NCBI GenBank assembly: GCA_035551675.1
Contig: DASZMV010000039.1
Coordinates: forward strand, 1 to 64,000
Direction: 5' to 3'
From: JAFECT01 sp035551675
GTDB lineage: Bacteria > Pseudomonadota > Alphaproteobacteria > Caulobacterales > Caulobacteraceae
Length of the DNA: 64,000 bases
Both the position numbers and the translations under genes were made by a program. Under the pieces are notes generated by a model. That model searched no databases and was not told the DNA's origin. It saw nothing but the letters and a program-made list of their open reading frames with translations. Shown here one piece after another: positions 18,264 to 26,719 of this stretch. Numbering within the stretch: position 1 is the stretch's first letter; each line of letters starts with the position of its first letter.

Positions 18264-18671
18264 TCAGGCGAAGGTTTCGGCCGTCGCGGCGGGCGGCATC
18301 TTCGGATCGGCGCCGTACTTGTTGGGTCCGCTGGTGCCCTCGAGGCAGAAGAAGACGAGAAGCACGATGCCGCCGAACGGGATGAAGGCGATCAGATACC
18401 ACCAGCCCGAGCGATTGGTGTCGTGCAGGCGGCGGATGGTCACGCCGAGCGCCGGCAGGAACAGGCCGAGCGCCACGAGCCCATAGAGCAGGAAGCCGAG
18501 ACCGCCCATCGGGTGAGCCGGATCGGCCGTGTGCCCGGCGGCGCGGTCGATCACCATGCCGATAACCAGAGCCGCGACCAGCAGGATGATCTCGAGCAGA
18601 ATGAACAGCCAATACTCGCTGCGGCGCGCGCGGCCGTTGAAGACCGCGTATTTTTGCAGAGCCGTAAACAT
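18264..18671 (-). CDS. DUF805 inner-membrane protein
   Basis: The 135-residue protein matches DUF805 closely: it starts with the diagnostic KYAVFNGRARRSEYWLF, has hydrophobic helices at about residues 22-43, 60-80 and 94-110, and carries the conserved TIRRLHDTNRSGWWYL between them. The C-terminal tail (EGTSGPNKYGADP) is the usual soluble ending. The family is of unknown function, found in the inner membranes of many proteobacteria. The gene lies between pdxY and ahcY with no evident functional link. Confidence 0.92.
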   Translation of the reverse strand: MFTALQKYAVFNGRARRSEYWLFILLEIILLVAALVIGMVIDRAAGHTADPAHPMGGLGFLLYGLVALGLFLPALGVTIRRLHDTNRSGWWYLIAFIPFGGIVLLVFFCLEGTSGPNKYGADPKMPPAATAETFA

Positions 18672-18737
18672 CTTGAACTCCCCCTGTGGAGGCGCTCAGG
18701 CTAACCCATCGGCGGCCGAGTACAAAACCGTCACGGA

Positions 18738-20129
18738 TTAGTAGCGATAAGGCTCCGGCTTGAACGGGCCGTCCACCGGGACCCCGATATAGTCGGCCTG
18801 CTCCTTGGAGAGCCGGGTCAGCTTTGCCCCCAGCTTGCCCAGGTGCAGCATGGCGACCTTCTCGTCCAGCTTCTTGGGCAGGGTGTAGACCTTCTTCTCG
18901 TACGAATTCTGGTTGGTGTGCAACTCGATCTGGGCGAGCGTCTGGTTGGTGAACGACGCGCTCATCACGAAGGACGGGTGGCCCGTGGCATTGCCGAGGT
19001 TCACCAGGCGGCCTTCGGACAGCACGATGATCTTCTTGCCGTCCGGGAATTCGACGTGGTGCACCTGGGGCTTGATCTCGTCCCATTTGAAGTTGCGCAG
19101 CGCCGCGATCTGAATCTCGCCGTCGAAGTGGCCGATGTTGGCGACGATGGCGTTGTTCTTCATCGCGCGCATGTGCTCGAGGCGCAGCACGTCCTTGTTG
19201 CCGGTGGCGGTGACGAAGATGTCGGCGGTGGGCGCGACGTCTTCCAGCGTCTGCACGTCATAGCCTTCCATCGCCGCCTGCAAGGCGCAGATCGGATCGA
19301 TCTCGGTCACCACCACGCGCGCGCCGCCGTTGCGCAGCGACGCGGCAGAGCCCTTGCCCACGTCGCCGTAACCGCACACCACCGCGACCTTGCCGGCCAG
19401 CATCACGTCGGTGCCGCGACGGATGGCGTCGACCAGGCTCTCGCGGCAGCCGTAGAGATTGTCGAACTTGGACTTGGTGACGCTGTCGTTGACGTTGATG
19501 GCGGGGAACGGCAGCTCGCCGCGCTCGCCCATCTGATAGAGGCGGTGCACGCCGGTGGTGGTTTCCTCCGACACGCCTTTGATCGCATCGCGGATCGAGG
19601 AGTAGAAGCCGGGCTTCTCCTTCAGATAGCGCTTCATCACCGCGTAGAGCGCCTCTTCCTCTTCGTTCTGCGGATTGTCGAGCGCCGACGAGTCCTTCTC
19701 CGCCTTGGGACCCAGCACGCAGAGCAAAGTCGCGTCGCCGCCGTCGTCGAGGATCAGGTTCGGATAACCGCCGTCGGCCCATTCGAAAATGCGGTGCGCG
19801 TATTCCCAGTATTCGACAAGGTTCTCCCCCTTGACGGCGAACACCGGCGTGCCGCTGGCGGCGATCGCGGCGGCGGCGTGGTCCTGGGTCGAGAAGATGT
19901 TGCACGACGCCCAGCGCACGTCGGCGCCGAGGTGCTCCAGCGTCTGGATCAAGACCGCCGTCTGGATGGTCATGTGCAGCGAGCCCGCGATGCGCGCGCC
20001 CGTCAGCGGCTTGTCCTTGCCGAACTCCTCGCGCACGGCCATCAGGCCCGGCATTTCGGTTTCGGCGATCTCGATTTCCTTGCGGCCCCAGTCGGCGAGC
20101 GAAATGTCCTTGATCACATAGTCGGTCAT
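18738..20129 (-). CDS. ahcY: S-adenosylhomocysteine hydrolase (adenosylhomocysteinase)
   Basis: AhcY cleaves S-adenosylhomocysteine to homocysteine and adenosine with bound NAD+, renewing the methyl cycle. The 463-residue protein has the signature GARIAGSLHMTIQTAVLIQTL, the NAD-binding KVAVVCGYGDVGKGSAASLR, and the C-terminal TLPKKLDEKVAMLHL...KLTRLS...GPFKPEPYRY that closes the active site of the neighbouring subunit. It also contains the extra segment around residues 150-190 typical of the long bacterial form. A perfect palindrome at 20202-20223 upstream is the probable operator of a SahR-type repressor. Confidence 0.98.
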   Translation of the reverse strand: MTDYVIKDISLADWGRKEIEIAETEMPGLMAVREEFGKDKPLTGARIAGSLHMTIQTAVLIQTLEHLGADVRWASCNIFSTQDHAAAAIAASGTPVFAVKGENLVEYWEYAHRIFEWADGGYPNLILDDGGDATLLCVLGPKAEKDSSALDNPQNEEEEALYAVMKRYLKEKPGFYSSIRDAIKGVSEETTTGVHRLYQMGERGELPFPAINVNDSVTKSKFDNLYGCRESLVDAIRRGTDVMLAGKVAVVCGYGDVGKGSAASLRNGGARVVVTEIDPICALQAAMEGYDVQTLEDVAPTADIFVTATGNKDVLRLEHMRAMKNNAIVANIGHFDGEIQIAALRNFKWDEIKPQVHHVEFPDGKKIIVLSEGRLVNLGNATGHPSFVMSASFTNQTLAQIELHTNQNSYEKKVYTLPKKLDEKVAMLHLGKLGAKLTRLSKEQADYIGVPVDGPFKPEPYRY

Positions 20130-20201
20130 GGGGGTCCTTTGGAGGCGCGAGGGTGCTTGGTCTTTGGGAGGATTGGCGGCTCTATAGACCGGTCAAACAA
20201 A

Positions 20202-20223
20202 CATATAAAGATATCTTTATATG
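20202..20223. promoter_or_regulatory. 22-bp perfect palindrome upstream of ahcY, probable SahR operator
   Basis: Half-site CATATAAAGAT is followed by its exact reverse complement. It lies 73 bp before the ahcY start, in an A/T-rich patch that stands out from the GC-rich surroundings. ArsR-family SahR repressors that sense S-adenosylhomocysteine are known to control ahcY and methionine-cycle genes in proteobacteria, and ATAAAGATATCTTTAT-like sites fit my recollection of their alphaproteobacterial motif. No sahR gene is in the window. The assignment to SahR is inference; the palindrome is exact. Confidence 0.75.
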
Positions 20224-20240
20224 ACCTCCCGAGCAGCAGG

Positions 20241-21467
20241 TCAGGTGACCTGGCTGCGGACCTGGAAGCGCTTGTCCGCAAAGGCCTTTTCCGCCATGAC
20301 CGCGCACAGGCGCTCGACCGCTTCCCAGACGTCCGCATGGCGGGTGTAGAGCGGCGCGAAGCCGAAGCGGACCACGTCCGGGGCGCGGAAGTCCGGGATA
20401 GCCTCACGCTCGATCAGGGCCTGGCAGACGCCGTAGGCCTGCGGATGCCGCAGGCTGACCTGGCCGCCGCGCCGGGCGCCGTCGCGGGGACCGGCGACCT
20501 CGAAGCCGTGGTCGCACAGGCGCTCGTCCACGAGCGTGATGAACAGATCGCCCAGCGACTTCGCCTTGGCGCGTACGGCGTGGATATCGACGCCGTCAAA
20601 GGCGCCGAGCCCCGCCTCCAACGCGATCATGCTGAGCACCGGCGGCGTGCCGCACAAAGCGCGGTGGATGCCCGGCGCCGGTTCGTACGCGTCGACAAAG
20701 GCGAACGGCTGCGCGTGACCGAGCCAGCCGGTGAGCGGCTGGGTGAACGGCTCGCGCCAGCGCGAGGCGACAAAGACGTAGGCCGGCGCGCCCGGGCCGC
20801 CGTTCAGATATTTGTAGCCGCAGCCGACGGCGAGGTCGGCGTTCGCCGCGTTGAGATCGACGTCGAGCACGCCGGCGCTGTGGCTGAGATCCCAGATCGA
20901 CAGCGCGCCCTTGGCCTGGGCCGCGCGGGTGAGCGCGGCCATGTCGTGGATCTCGCCGGTGCGATAGTTCACGTGGGTGAGCACCAGGGCGGCGACCTCG
21001 TCGGTGAGCGTGGCTTCGATCGCGTCCGGCGCGACCATGCGAAGCTCGGCGCCGGTCTGAGCGCAAAGCCCCTGCAGGATGTAAAGGTCGGTCGGAAAGT
21101 CGCCCGCCTCGGCCACCAGCACGCGACGGCCGGTCATGGTGAGCGCCGCCGAGGCCAGCTTGAACAGGTCGACAGAGGTGGAATCCGCGACGATCACCTC
21201 GTCGTCCCGGGCCCCGATCAGCCGCGCGATCTTGGCCCCGCACCGCGCCGGCAGGTCGATCCAGCCGGCCTTGTTCCAGGAGCGGATCAGCCCCTGGCCC
21301 CATTCCTCGCGGATGGCCCGATCCAGTCGCTCCGCCACGCCCTTGGGCAGGGCGCCCAGCGAATTGCCGTCGAGATAGACCACGCCCTTCGGGAGCTCGA
21401 AGCGGTCGCGGACGGCGCGCAACGGGTCGGCGGCGTCGAGGGCTTCGCAGTCGGCCAGGGTGGTCAT
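20241..21467 (-). CDS. kynU: Kynureninase
   Basis: This PLP enzyme cleaves kynurenine to anthranilate and alanine in tryptophan degradation (or 3-hydroxykynurenine in quinolinate synthesis). The 408-residue protein shows KGVVYLDGNSLGALPKG at the N-terminus, IWDLSHSAGVLDVDLN (Asp/His contacting PLP), and the PLP Lys K219 in GCGYKYLNGGPGAPAY. Size is normal. Its usual partners (tryptophan 2,3-dioxygenase, kynurenine formamidase) are not adjacent. It is divergent from bioB with 107 bp between the starts, and ends 17 bp before the ahcY operator palindrome. Confidence 0.95.
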   Translation of the reverse strand: MTTLADCEALDAADPLRAVRDRFELPKGVVYLDGNSLGALPKGVAERLDRAIREEWGQGLIRSWNKAGWIDLPARCGAKIARLIGARDDEVIVADSTSVDLFKLASAALTMTGRRVLVAEAGDFPTDLYILQGLCAQTGAELRMVAPDAIEATLTDEVAALVLTHVNYRTGEIHDMAALTRAAQAKGALSIWDLSHSAGVLDVDLNAANADLAVGCGYKYLNGGPGAPAYVFVASRWREPFTQPLTGWLGHAQPFAFVDAYEPAPGIHRALCGTPPVLSMIALEAGLGAFDGVDIHAVRAKAKSLGDLFITLVDERLCDHGFEVAGPRDGARRGGQVSLRHPQAYGVCQALIEREAIPDFRAPDVVRFGFAPLYTRHADVWEAVERLCAVMAEKAFADKRFQVRSQVT

Positions 21468-21574
21468 GGGGCGTGTATGCCCGGCGGCGCCCAGCCTGCA
21501 AAGACAGAGAATTCACCACCTGGCGAGCCCACGAGCGAGGTTGCACGCCGTGGCGTCGCTGCTAAAGCCATCGC

Positions 21575-22564
21575 ATGACCGCGCATGATCCCGCCCTGCC
21601 CCGCAACGATTGGACGCTTGCCGAAATCGAGGCGCTGTTCGAGCTGCCGTTTACCGCGCTGATTTTCCGCGCCGCCCAGGTGCATCGCGCGTGGTTCGAT
21701 CCGAGCGAAGTGCAGTTGTCGCAACTGCTGTCGGTGAAGACCGGCGGATGTTCGGAGAACTGCGGCTATTGCAGCCAGTCGGCGCACTTCGAGACCGGCC
21801 TGAAGGCGTCGAAGCTGATGGAGCCCGATGAGGTGGTCGCGCAGGCGACCGCGGCAAAGGCCGGCGGCGCGCAGCGGTTCTGCATGGGCGCGGCGTGGCG
21901 CGAACTGAAGGATCGCGACCTGCCCAAACTCGAGGCGATGATCTCAGGCGTGAAGGCGCTGGGTCTCGAGACCTGCGCCACGCTCGGCATGTTGAGCGGC
22001 GAGCAGGCGAAGGCGCTGAAGGCGGCGGGGCTCGATTACTACAACCACAACCTAGACACCGGTCCGGACTACTACAGGACCGTCGTCACCACGCGCACCT
22101 ACCAGGACCGGCTCGATACGCTGGAGGCGGTGCGCGACGCAGGCATGTCGACCTGTTGCGGCGGCATTGTCGGCATGGGCGAGGCGCGAGCCGACCGCGC
22201 GGGCCTGCTGCACGCCCTGGCGACGCTGCCGGCGCATCCCGACAGCCTGCCGGTCAATGCGCTCGTGCCCATCGCCGGCACGCCGCTCGGCGACCAGGTC
22301 AGGCGCGAGGGCGAGATCGACGGGCTCGAGTTCGTGCGCACCGTCGCGGTCGCCCGTCTCGTCTGTCCCAAGGCCGTGGTGCGGCTGTCCGCCGGGCGTG
22401 AGAGCATGAGCCGCGAGTTGCAGGCCTTGTGCTTCCTCGCCGGCGCCAATTCGATCTTCGTCGGCGACCGTCTGCTGACCACGCCCAATCCCGAACTCGA
22501 CGCCGACGCGAAACTGTTTGCGGATCTCGGTCTGAAGCCGATGGGCAGCGAGGCGCGCGCCTAG
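21575..22564 (+). CDS. bioB: Biotin synthase
   Basis: BioB is a radical-SAM enzyme inserting sulfur into dethiobiotin. The 329-residue protein has the [4Fe-4S] cysteines C59, C63 and C66 in GGCSENCGYCSQSAHF, followed by FCMGAAWRELKDRDLP, the [2Fe-2S] region around LDYYNHNLDT, and a normal C-terminus with GANSIFVGDRLLTTPN. No other bio genes are adjacent, so the pathway is split in this genome. The stop codon TAG is provided by the edge of the dispersed repeat that follows. Confidence 0.97.
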   Translation: MTAHDPALPRNDWTLAEIEALFELPFTALIFRAAQVHRAWFDPSEVQLSQLLSVKTGGCSENCGYCSQSAHFETGLKASKLMEPDEVVAQATAAKAGGAQRFCMGAAWRELKDRDLPKLEAMISGVKALGLETCATLGMLSGEQAKALKAAGLDYYNHNLDTGPDYYRTVVTTRTYQDRLDTLEAVRDAGMSTCCGGIVGMGEARADRAGLLHALATLPAHPDSLPVNALVPIAGTPLGDQVRREGEIDGLEFVRTVAVARLVCPKAVVRLSAGRESMSRELQALCFLAGANSIFVGDRLLTTPNPELDADAKLFADLGLKPMGSEARA

Positions 22565-22665
22565 AGCGCTGTTCGCTCTGATTGAATCAGAGCGGCGCTC
22601 TGGATTGTTGCTTTGTCGCGGTTTCTGACGGCGAACCGGTTTCCACTTCGCCGGAAACCGCTCTA
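22562..22665. repeat. Dispersed alphaproteobacterial palindromic repeat (AGAGCG type)
   Basis: The 104 bp start CTAGAGCG-like and end CGCTCTAG-like. They contain a near-perfect hairpin (CGCTCTGATT, one base, AATCAGAGCG) and a second imperfect one (CCGGTTTCC with CCGGAAACC). This type is abundant in Caulobacterales-like and rhizobial genomes. The terminal TAG at either edge forms the stop codon of both convergent genes, bioB and the response regulator, so the element was inserted at, or retained exactly between, the two 3' ends. It may double as a bidirectional terminator. Confidence 0.8.
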
Positions 22666-23082
22666 GCTCACATTTCCCTGCGCCGAAGCGCGTTCGTGCT
22701 GAATCATGCGGGTGATGCGCTCGGCCAGGGTGCGGCCGTTCACGGGCTTGGCCAGGAACTCGTTCACGCCGGCGTCGCGTGCGGCCATCACCTGTTTCAT
22801 GTGCGCGTGACCGGTGACCATCAGGATCGGCGCGTGGGCCAGGCCGACGTCCTTCATCGCGCGCACCTCGCCCGCGAAACTGATGCCGTCGAGATGCGGC
22901 ATGGCGAAGTCGGTGACGATGATGTCGGGGCGGAAGACCGGCACCGCCGCCAGCGCCTGGGCGCCGTCCGCGCATTCGCGGATCTCGTGAAAGCCGAACG
23001 CGCGCAAGAGCGCCGCCAGGATGCGGCGCATGTTCTCGTGGTCGTCCACCACGAGGACGCGGATGTCTTTCAGATCGACCAC
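22663..23082 (-). CDS. Receiver-only (CheY-like) response regulator
   Basis: The 139-residue protein is a single receiver domain: acidic pocket DDH at residues 13-15, phospho-acceptor Asp58 in IIVTDFAMPHLDG, Thr in MVTGHAH, and Lys in FLAKPVNGRTL. No output domain follows, so it acts by protein-protein contact, as CheY or DivK do. The GTG at 23082 is proposed as start because the receiver fold begins there and a G-rich stretch precedes it; the frame is open to an ATG at 23181 with a basic, unstructured-looking extension. No kinase is adjacent apart from chvG, with which it is not known to work. Confidence 0.88.
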   Translation of the reverse strand: MVDLKDIRVLVVDDHENMRRILAALLRAFGFHEIRECADGAQALAAVPVFRPDIIVTDFAMPHLDGISFAGEVRAMKDVGLAHAPILMVTGHAHMKQVMAARDAGVNEFLAKPVNGRTLAERITRMIQHERASAQGNVS

Positions 23083-23232
23083 CGAACCCCCGGGATGCGC
23101 CGTGCGAGTCTGCGGCCGAATCGGCTCGGTTGCAAAGAGCCGGAACGCGGTTCGGCGAGCGACTTTGCGCTCGCGGCGCATTGTTGTGTGACGTTTGATC
23201 GAATTTCTTAGGGGAACTTAACGCAGGTTAAA

Positions 23233-23511
23233 TCAGCGATCTTCCTCGAAGCGTCCGTCGACGAGTTCGGCCAGCGCCGCCACCGCGGCTTCGGCCTCGG
23301 CGCCCTCGGCGGTGATCTCGATGGAGGAGCCCGGTCCCGCGGCCAGCATCAACAGGCCCATGATCGAACGCGCGTCGACGCTCTGTCCCTCGCGGCTGAC
23401 TTTGATTTCGGCGTCGAAAGCCGAGGCCAGTTTCACGAACTTCGCCGAAGCGCGCGCGTGCAGGCCGCGTTCGTTGCAGATCTCGACCGTCCGCGCGACG
23501 GTCACGCTCAC
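23233..23511 (-). CDS. ptsH: HPr-family phosphocarrier protein of the PTS
   Basis: The 92-residue protein has the phosphorylatable His18 in NERGLHARAS and the regulatory Ser49 in ARSIMGLLML, the target of HPr kinase. In alphaproteobacteria this HPr works in a regulatory PTS without sugar permeases. The gene starts with GTG at 23511, overlapping the manX stop (GTGA). It completes the chvI-chvG-hprK-manX-ptsH series. The enzyme I gene is not in the window. Confidence 0.96.
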   Translation of the reverse strand: MSVTVARTVEICNERGLHARASAKFVKLASAFDAEIKVSREGQSVDARSIMGLLMLAAGPGSSIEITAEGAEAEAAVAALAELVDGRFEEDR

Positions 23512-23912
23512 TTTTCCCCGGTAAGCACGTAGGAGGCGACGGAGATGTATTTGCGGCCGGCCTCCTGGGCGTGATGCACACAGGCCTGCAGGCTTTCCTT
23601 GTGCCGAACGCTCGCGAGCTTGATCAGCATCGGCAGGTTCAACCCGGCGATCACCTCCGCCCCGGTCTGTTCCATCACCGAGATGGCGAGGTTCGACGGC
23701 GTGCCGCCGAACATGTCGGTTAGCAGGATAACGCCCTCGCCTTCATCGACCGCGGAGGCGGCGTCCAGGATGTCCCGGCGCCTTCGCTCCATGTCGTCCT
23801 CCGCCCCGATGCAGATGGCCGCGACTCCCTTCTGGGGGCCGACCACGTGCTCCATGGCGGAGATGAATTCAGCTGCGAGCCGACCGTGGGTGACGATCAC
23901 GAGCCCGATCAT
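23508..23912 (-). CDS. manX: PTS EIIA component of the mannose family (regulatory, ManX/EIIA-Man-like)
   Basis: The 134-residue protein is a single EIIA-Man domain with the phospho-His H9 in IGLVIVTHGRLAAEF, the conserved ILLTDMFGGTPSNLA loop and a C-terminal helix region. No IIB, IIC or IID genes accompany it, as in the alphaproteobacterial regulatory PTS where it takes phosphate from HPr and controls other proteins. It overlaps ptsH by four bases and is preceded by hprK after 62 bp. Confidence 0.94.
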   Translation of the reverse strand: MIGLVIVTHGRLAAEFISAMEHVVGPQKGVAAICIGAEDDMERRRRDILDAASAVDEGEGVILLTDMFGGTPSNLAISVMEQTGAEVIAGLNLPMLIKLASVRHKESLQACVHHAQEAGRKYISVASYVLTGEK

Positions 23913-23974
23913 CCATAAGCCTCTTCGATGCCCCTCGCCGCGGCCCGTTAGATCAGGGGCTCTTTGCGACGGAG

Positions 23975-24421
23975 CTAGATAGGCCGAACCGAGGCCGGCT
24001 CCAAGCTCCGTGTGGCCAGGGCATGGTGAAGCTTGGCCAGGGCCGAGGTCTCCAGGGCGTGGAGGCGGACGGCGGGAAGCCCAATCCCTTCAAGGGTCAT
24101 GACCTCGTGGTCGGGCAGGCGTTCGAGGTCTGCGGCCTGGCAGGTGGCGGCCAGCGCGACCTTAGCGACACAAAGCCGCGGCGCGTGAAGGATGCCTAAG
24201 CCCCGCGCCTCGAGGCGGTCGGCGATGGAGTCGGGCGCGCGCGCCCACAACGCTCCCGCCGAGGCCCAGACCACAGTGTAGTCATCCGAGATCAACCGCC
24301 AGCCGGCGTCGAGCGCGCGCAGCGCCAAGTCGCTCTTGCCCGACCCCGATTGGCCGAACAGCAGCACCGCCAGCCAGTCGCGTTCCAGGCGGCGCGCGAT
24401 TGACGTGGCGTGGACGATCAT
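23975..24421 (-). CDS. hprK: HPr kinase/phosphorylase, short alphaproteobacterial form
   Basis: The 148-residue protein is the C-terminal catalytic domain only, about half the length of firmicute HprK, as usual in alphaproteobacteria. It has the P-loop GQSGSGKS at residues 23-30, LISDDYTVV and a GIGLPAVRLHALE segment near the end. It phosphorylates HPr on the regulatory serine (Ser49 here). The ATG overlaps the chvG stop (ATGA), so it is co-translated with the sensor kinase, tying the PTS branch to ChvG-ChvI signalling. Confidence 0.93.
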   Translation of the reverse strand: MIVHATSIARRLERDWLAVLLFGQSGSGKSDLALRALDAGWRLISDDYTVVWASAGALWARAPDSIADRLEARGLGILHAPRLCVAKVALAATCQAADLERLPDHEVMTLEGIGLPAVRLHALETSALAKLHHALATRSLEPASVRPI

Positions 24422-26040
24422 GCGCGGGCGACGGCGTCGGGCAGGGCGACGATGAAGCGGGCGCCCAACGTCTTGCCCTGGGCGTCGCGGCGGTTCTCGG
24501 CCCAGATGCGGCCGCCGTGGGCGAGAACGATCTGGCGCGCGATGGAAAGCCCCAGGCCCGAGTTGCCGCCGAAGGCCTGTCCCTTCGGTCGCGACGTGTA
24601 GAAGCGATCGAAGATGGTCTCGAGATTCTCGTCGGGAATGCCCGGCCCGTCGTCGTCGACGGCGATGGTGATCGGACGCGCGGCTTCGGCGGCGTTGCGG
24701 AAAACGGAGACGCGCACCTCGCCGCCCGCGGCGCTGAACGACTTGGCGTTGTCGATCAGGTTGCGGAACACCTGGCCGAACGGGCCTTCACGACCGGAGA
24801 CGTAGAGGGCGCGTCCGGGCTCGGCGGCCAGGCGCACATGCGGCTCGCCCTCGCGCGTGCTCGCTTCATAGAGGCCGGTGATTTCCAGCAGCAGGCGCGA
24901 GACGTCGAAAGGCCGCGGCGCTTCACGCGACAGCTCGGCGTCCAGGCGCGAGGCGTTGGAGATGTCGGTGATCAGGCGATCCATCCGCCGCACGTCCTGC
25001 TTCAACAACGCCATCAGGCGCGCCTTGGCCTTTTCGTCGTGAACAAGTTCGAGCGTCTCGACCGCCGAGCGCACCGAGGTCAGCGGGTTCTTGATCTCGT
25101 GCGATACGTCGGCGGCGAAGCGTTCGATGGCGTCCATGCGGTTAGACAGGGTGTCGGTCATGGTCTCGAGCGACCGGGCCAGGTCGGCGAGCTCGTCGTT
25201 GCGTTCCTCCAGGTCGGGCAGCGAAATCGCGCGCGCCTGCGACAGCCGCACCTGATCGGCCGCCGCCGACAGACGCGTGATCGGCCGCACCACGATGAAG
25301 TGCAGCAGCACCGACGACAGGATGCTGGCCGCGAACGCCACCAGGATGAAGGGCGCCAGCGCGCGCCGCTGGGCCCAGAGAATCTGGTCCACGTCGCCGG
25401 CTTCGAGCACCAGAACGCCGACCACGCGCTTCACCCGCGACACCGGAATGGCCACCGAGACCACGCGCTCGCCCGACTCGGTGCGGCGCATCTCGTGCAC
25501 CGGGATGCCCTTCAGCGCGTCGTGGACTTCCTTATCGAGGCTTTCGCGGGCCTGCCTTTGCCGACGTTCGGCGCCGACGCGATCGGGCGGCGGCGGCGGG
25601 GGCACGCCGCGGGCGCGGGCGGGCGGCAGTCGCGATTGATCCACCGCGTCGGAGACCAGATAGCTGTCGGCGATCAGATTGCCGTCGATGTCGTAGAGCC
25701 GCGCGCGCTGGCCGCGCGGCACGAAGGTCTTCTGGAACGCCAGCAGCGCGCCTTCGGGTTCGAGCGCGGGCGACGGTTCGCCGCGCGTGGACAGTTCGGC
25801 GATGACGTTGGCGATTAGTTCGCCCTGGGTGGTCAAGGCGTCGACCCGCGACTGGATCAGACCGCGGCTGATCTCGTTCAGCACCAGCGCGCCGACGACC
25901 AGGATCAACAGGCCGACGAAGTTGACGATGACGATGGCGCGGCCGAGTCGCGAGCTTCCGAACGGCCACACGCGCCGCACGGGCCGCTTCCCCGCCGCCT
26001 CGCCCTGATCAGCTTTCGCGGTAGCGATAGCCGACGCCAT
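24418..26040 (-). CDS. chvG: Sensor histidine kinase ChvG
   Basis: The 540-residue protein has a cytoplasmic N-terminus, TM1 at about residues 34-55, a periplasmic sensor domain to about 225, TM2 at about 229-250, a HAMP region, and a HisKA domain with the phospho-acceptor H314 in FAADVSHEIKNPL. It ends in a HATPase domain with DNAKSF, DDGPGIPDENL and GLGLSIARQIVLAHGG. ChvG (ExoS) responds to acid and envelope stress in alphaproteobacteria. A poly-proline stretch lies in the periplasmic part (about residues 146-152). It overlaps chvI by 32 bp upstream and hprK by 4 bp downstream. Confidence 0.95.
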   Translation of the reverse strand: MASAIATAKADQGEAAGKRPVRRVWPFGSSRLGRAIVIVNFVGLLILVVGALVLNEISRGLIQSRVDALTTQGELIANVIAELSTRGEPSPALEPEGALLAFQKTFVPRGQRARLYDIDGNLIADSYLVSDAVDQSRLPPARARGVPPPPPPDRVGAERRQRQARESLDKEVHDALKGIPVHEMRRTESGERVVSVAIPVSRVKRVVGVLVLEAGDVDQILWAQRRALAPFILVAFAASILSSVLLHFIVVRPITRLSAAADQVRLSQARAISLPDLEERNDELADLARSLETMTDTLSNRMDAIERFAADVSHEIKNPLTSVRSAVETLELVHDEKAKARLMALLKQDVRRMDRLITDISNASRLDAELSREAPRPFDVSRLLLEITGLYEASTREGEPHVRLAAEPGRALYVSGREGPFGQVFRNLIDNAKSFSAAGGEVRVSVFRNAAEAARPITIAVDDDGPGIPDENLETIFDRFYTSRPKGQAFGGNSGLGLSIARQIVLAHGGRIWAENRRDAQGKTLGARFIVALPDAVARA

Positions 26041-26719
26041 AGAGGGTTTCGATCGCGTCGAATTCCGGATCGACCTGCCGGAACTTCTTGCGCATGCGTT
26101 TGATGTGGCTGTCGATGGTGCGGTCGTCGACGTAGACCTGGTCGTCGTAGGCCGCGTCCATCAGGTTGTCGCGGCTCTTCACGAAACCCGGCCGCTGGGC
26201 CAGCGCCTGCAGCAGCAGGAATTCGGTGACGGTGAGTTTCACCGGCTTGCCCTCCCACATGCAGTCATGGCGAGCGGGGTCGAGGGTGAGCTTGCCGCGC
26301 TTCAGCGCCTTGGACGGCGAGCCGTCGGGGTTCACCGGCTCGGGCTCACCGGTCTCGACGCCGGCGCGACGCAGCACCGCCTTCACCCGCTCCATCAGGA
26401 GACGCTGGGAGAACGGCTTGTGCATGTAGTCGTCGGCGCCGAGATTGAAGCCGAGGATCTCGTCGATCTCCTCGTCCTTCGAGGTCAGCATGATCACCGG
26501 CATGTTGGAGGTCTGGCGCAGGCGCCGCAGCACCTCCATCCCGTCCATGCGCGGCATCTTCACGTCCAGGATCACGAGGTCCGGCGGGTCGCTCTCCAGC
26601 GCCTGCAGCCCCGTGGCGCCGTCGTAATAGGCCTTGACGTCGTGACCCAGGCTTTCGAGCGCCATCGAGACGGAGGTCACGATGTTCTCGTCGTCATCGA
26701 CCAGGGTGATTTGAGCCAT
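26009..26719 (-). CDS. chvI: Response regulator ChvI (OmpR/PhoB family)
   Basis: The 236-residue protein has a receiver domain with DDD at residues 8-10 and phospho-acceptor Asp52 in VILDVKMPRMDG, followed by a winged-helix DNA-binding domain ending DDRTIDSHIKRMRKKFRQVDPEFDAIETLYGVGYRY. It is the partner of ChvG, controlling envelope, exopolysaccharide and stress genes in alphaproteobacteria. It is the first gene of the series that continues to ptsH. The upstream 304 bp separate it from the divergent unknown gene at 27024. Confidence 0.96.
   Translation of the reverse strand: MAQITLVDDDENIVTSVSMALESLGHDVKAYYDGATGLQALESDPPDLVILDVKMPRMDGMEVLRRLRQTSNMPVIMLTSKDEEIDEILGFNLGADDYMHKPFSQRLLMERVKAVLRRAGVETGEPEPVNPDGSPSKALKRGKLTLDPARHDCMWEGKPVKLTVTEFLLLQALAQRPGFVKSRDNLMDAAYDDQVYVDDRTIDSHIKRMRKKFRQVDPEFDAIETLYGVGYRYRES

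Noticed and set aside
18843..21578. 911-residue plus-strand frame opposite ahcY and kynU
   Set aside because: It is fully antisense to two well-recognised genes, is His/Asp/Arg-rich and has no domain; an artefact of GC-rich third positions.
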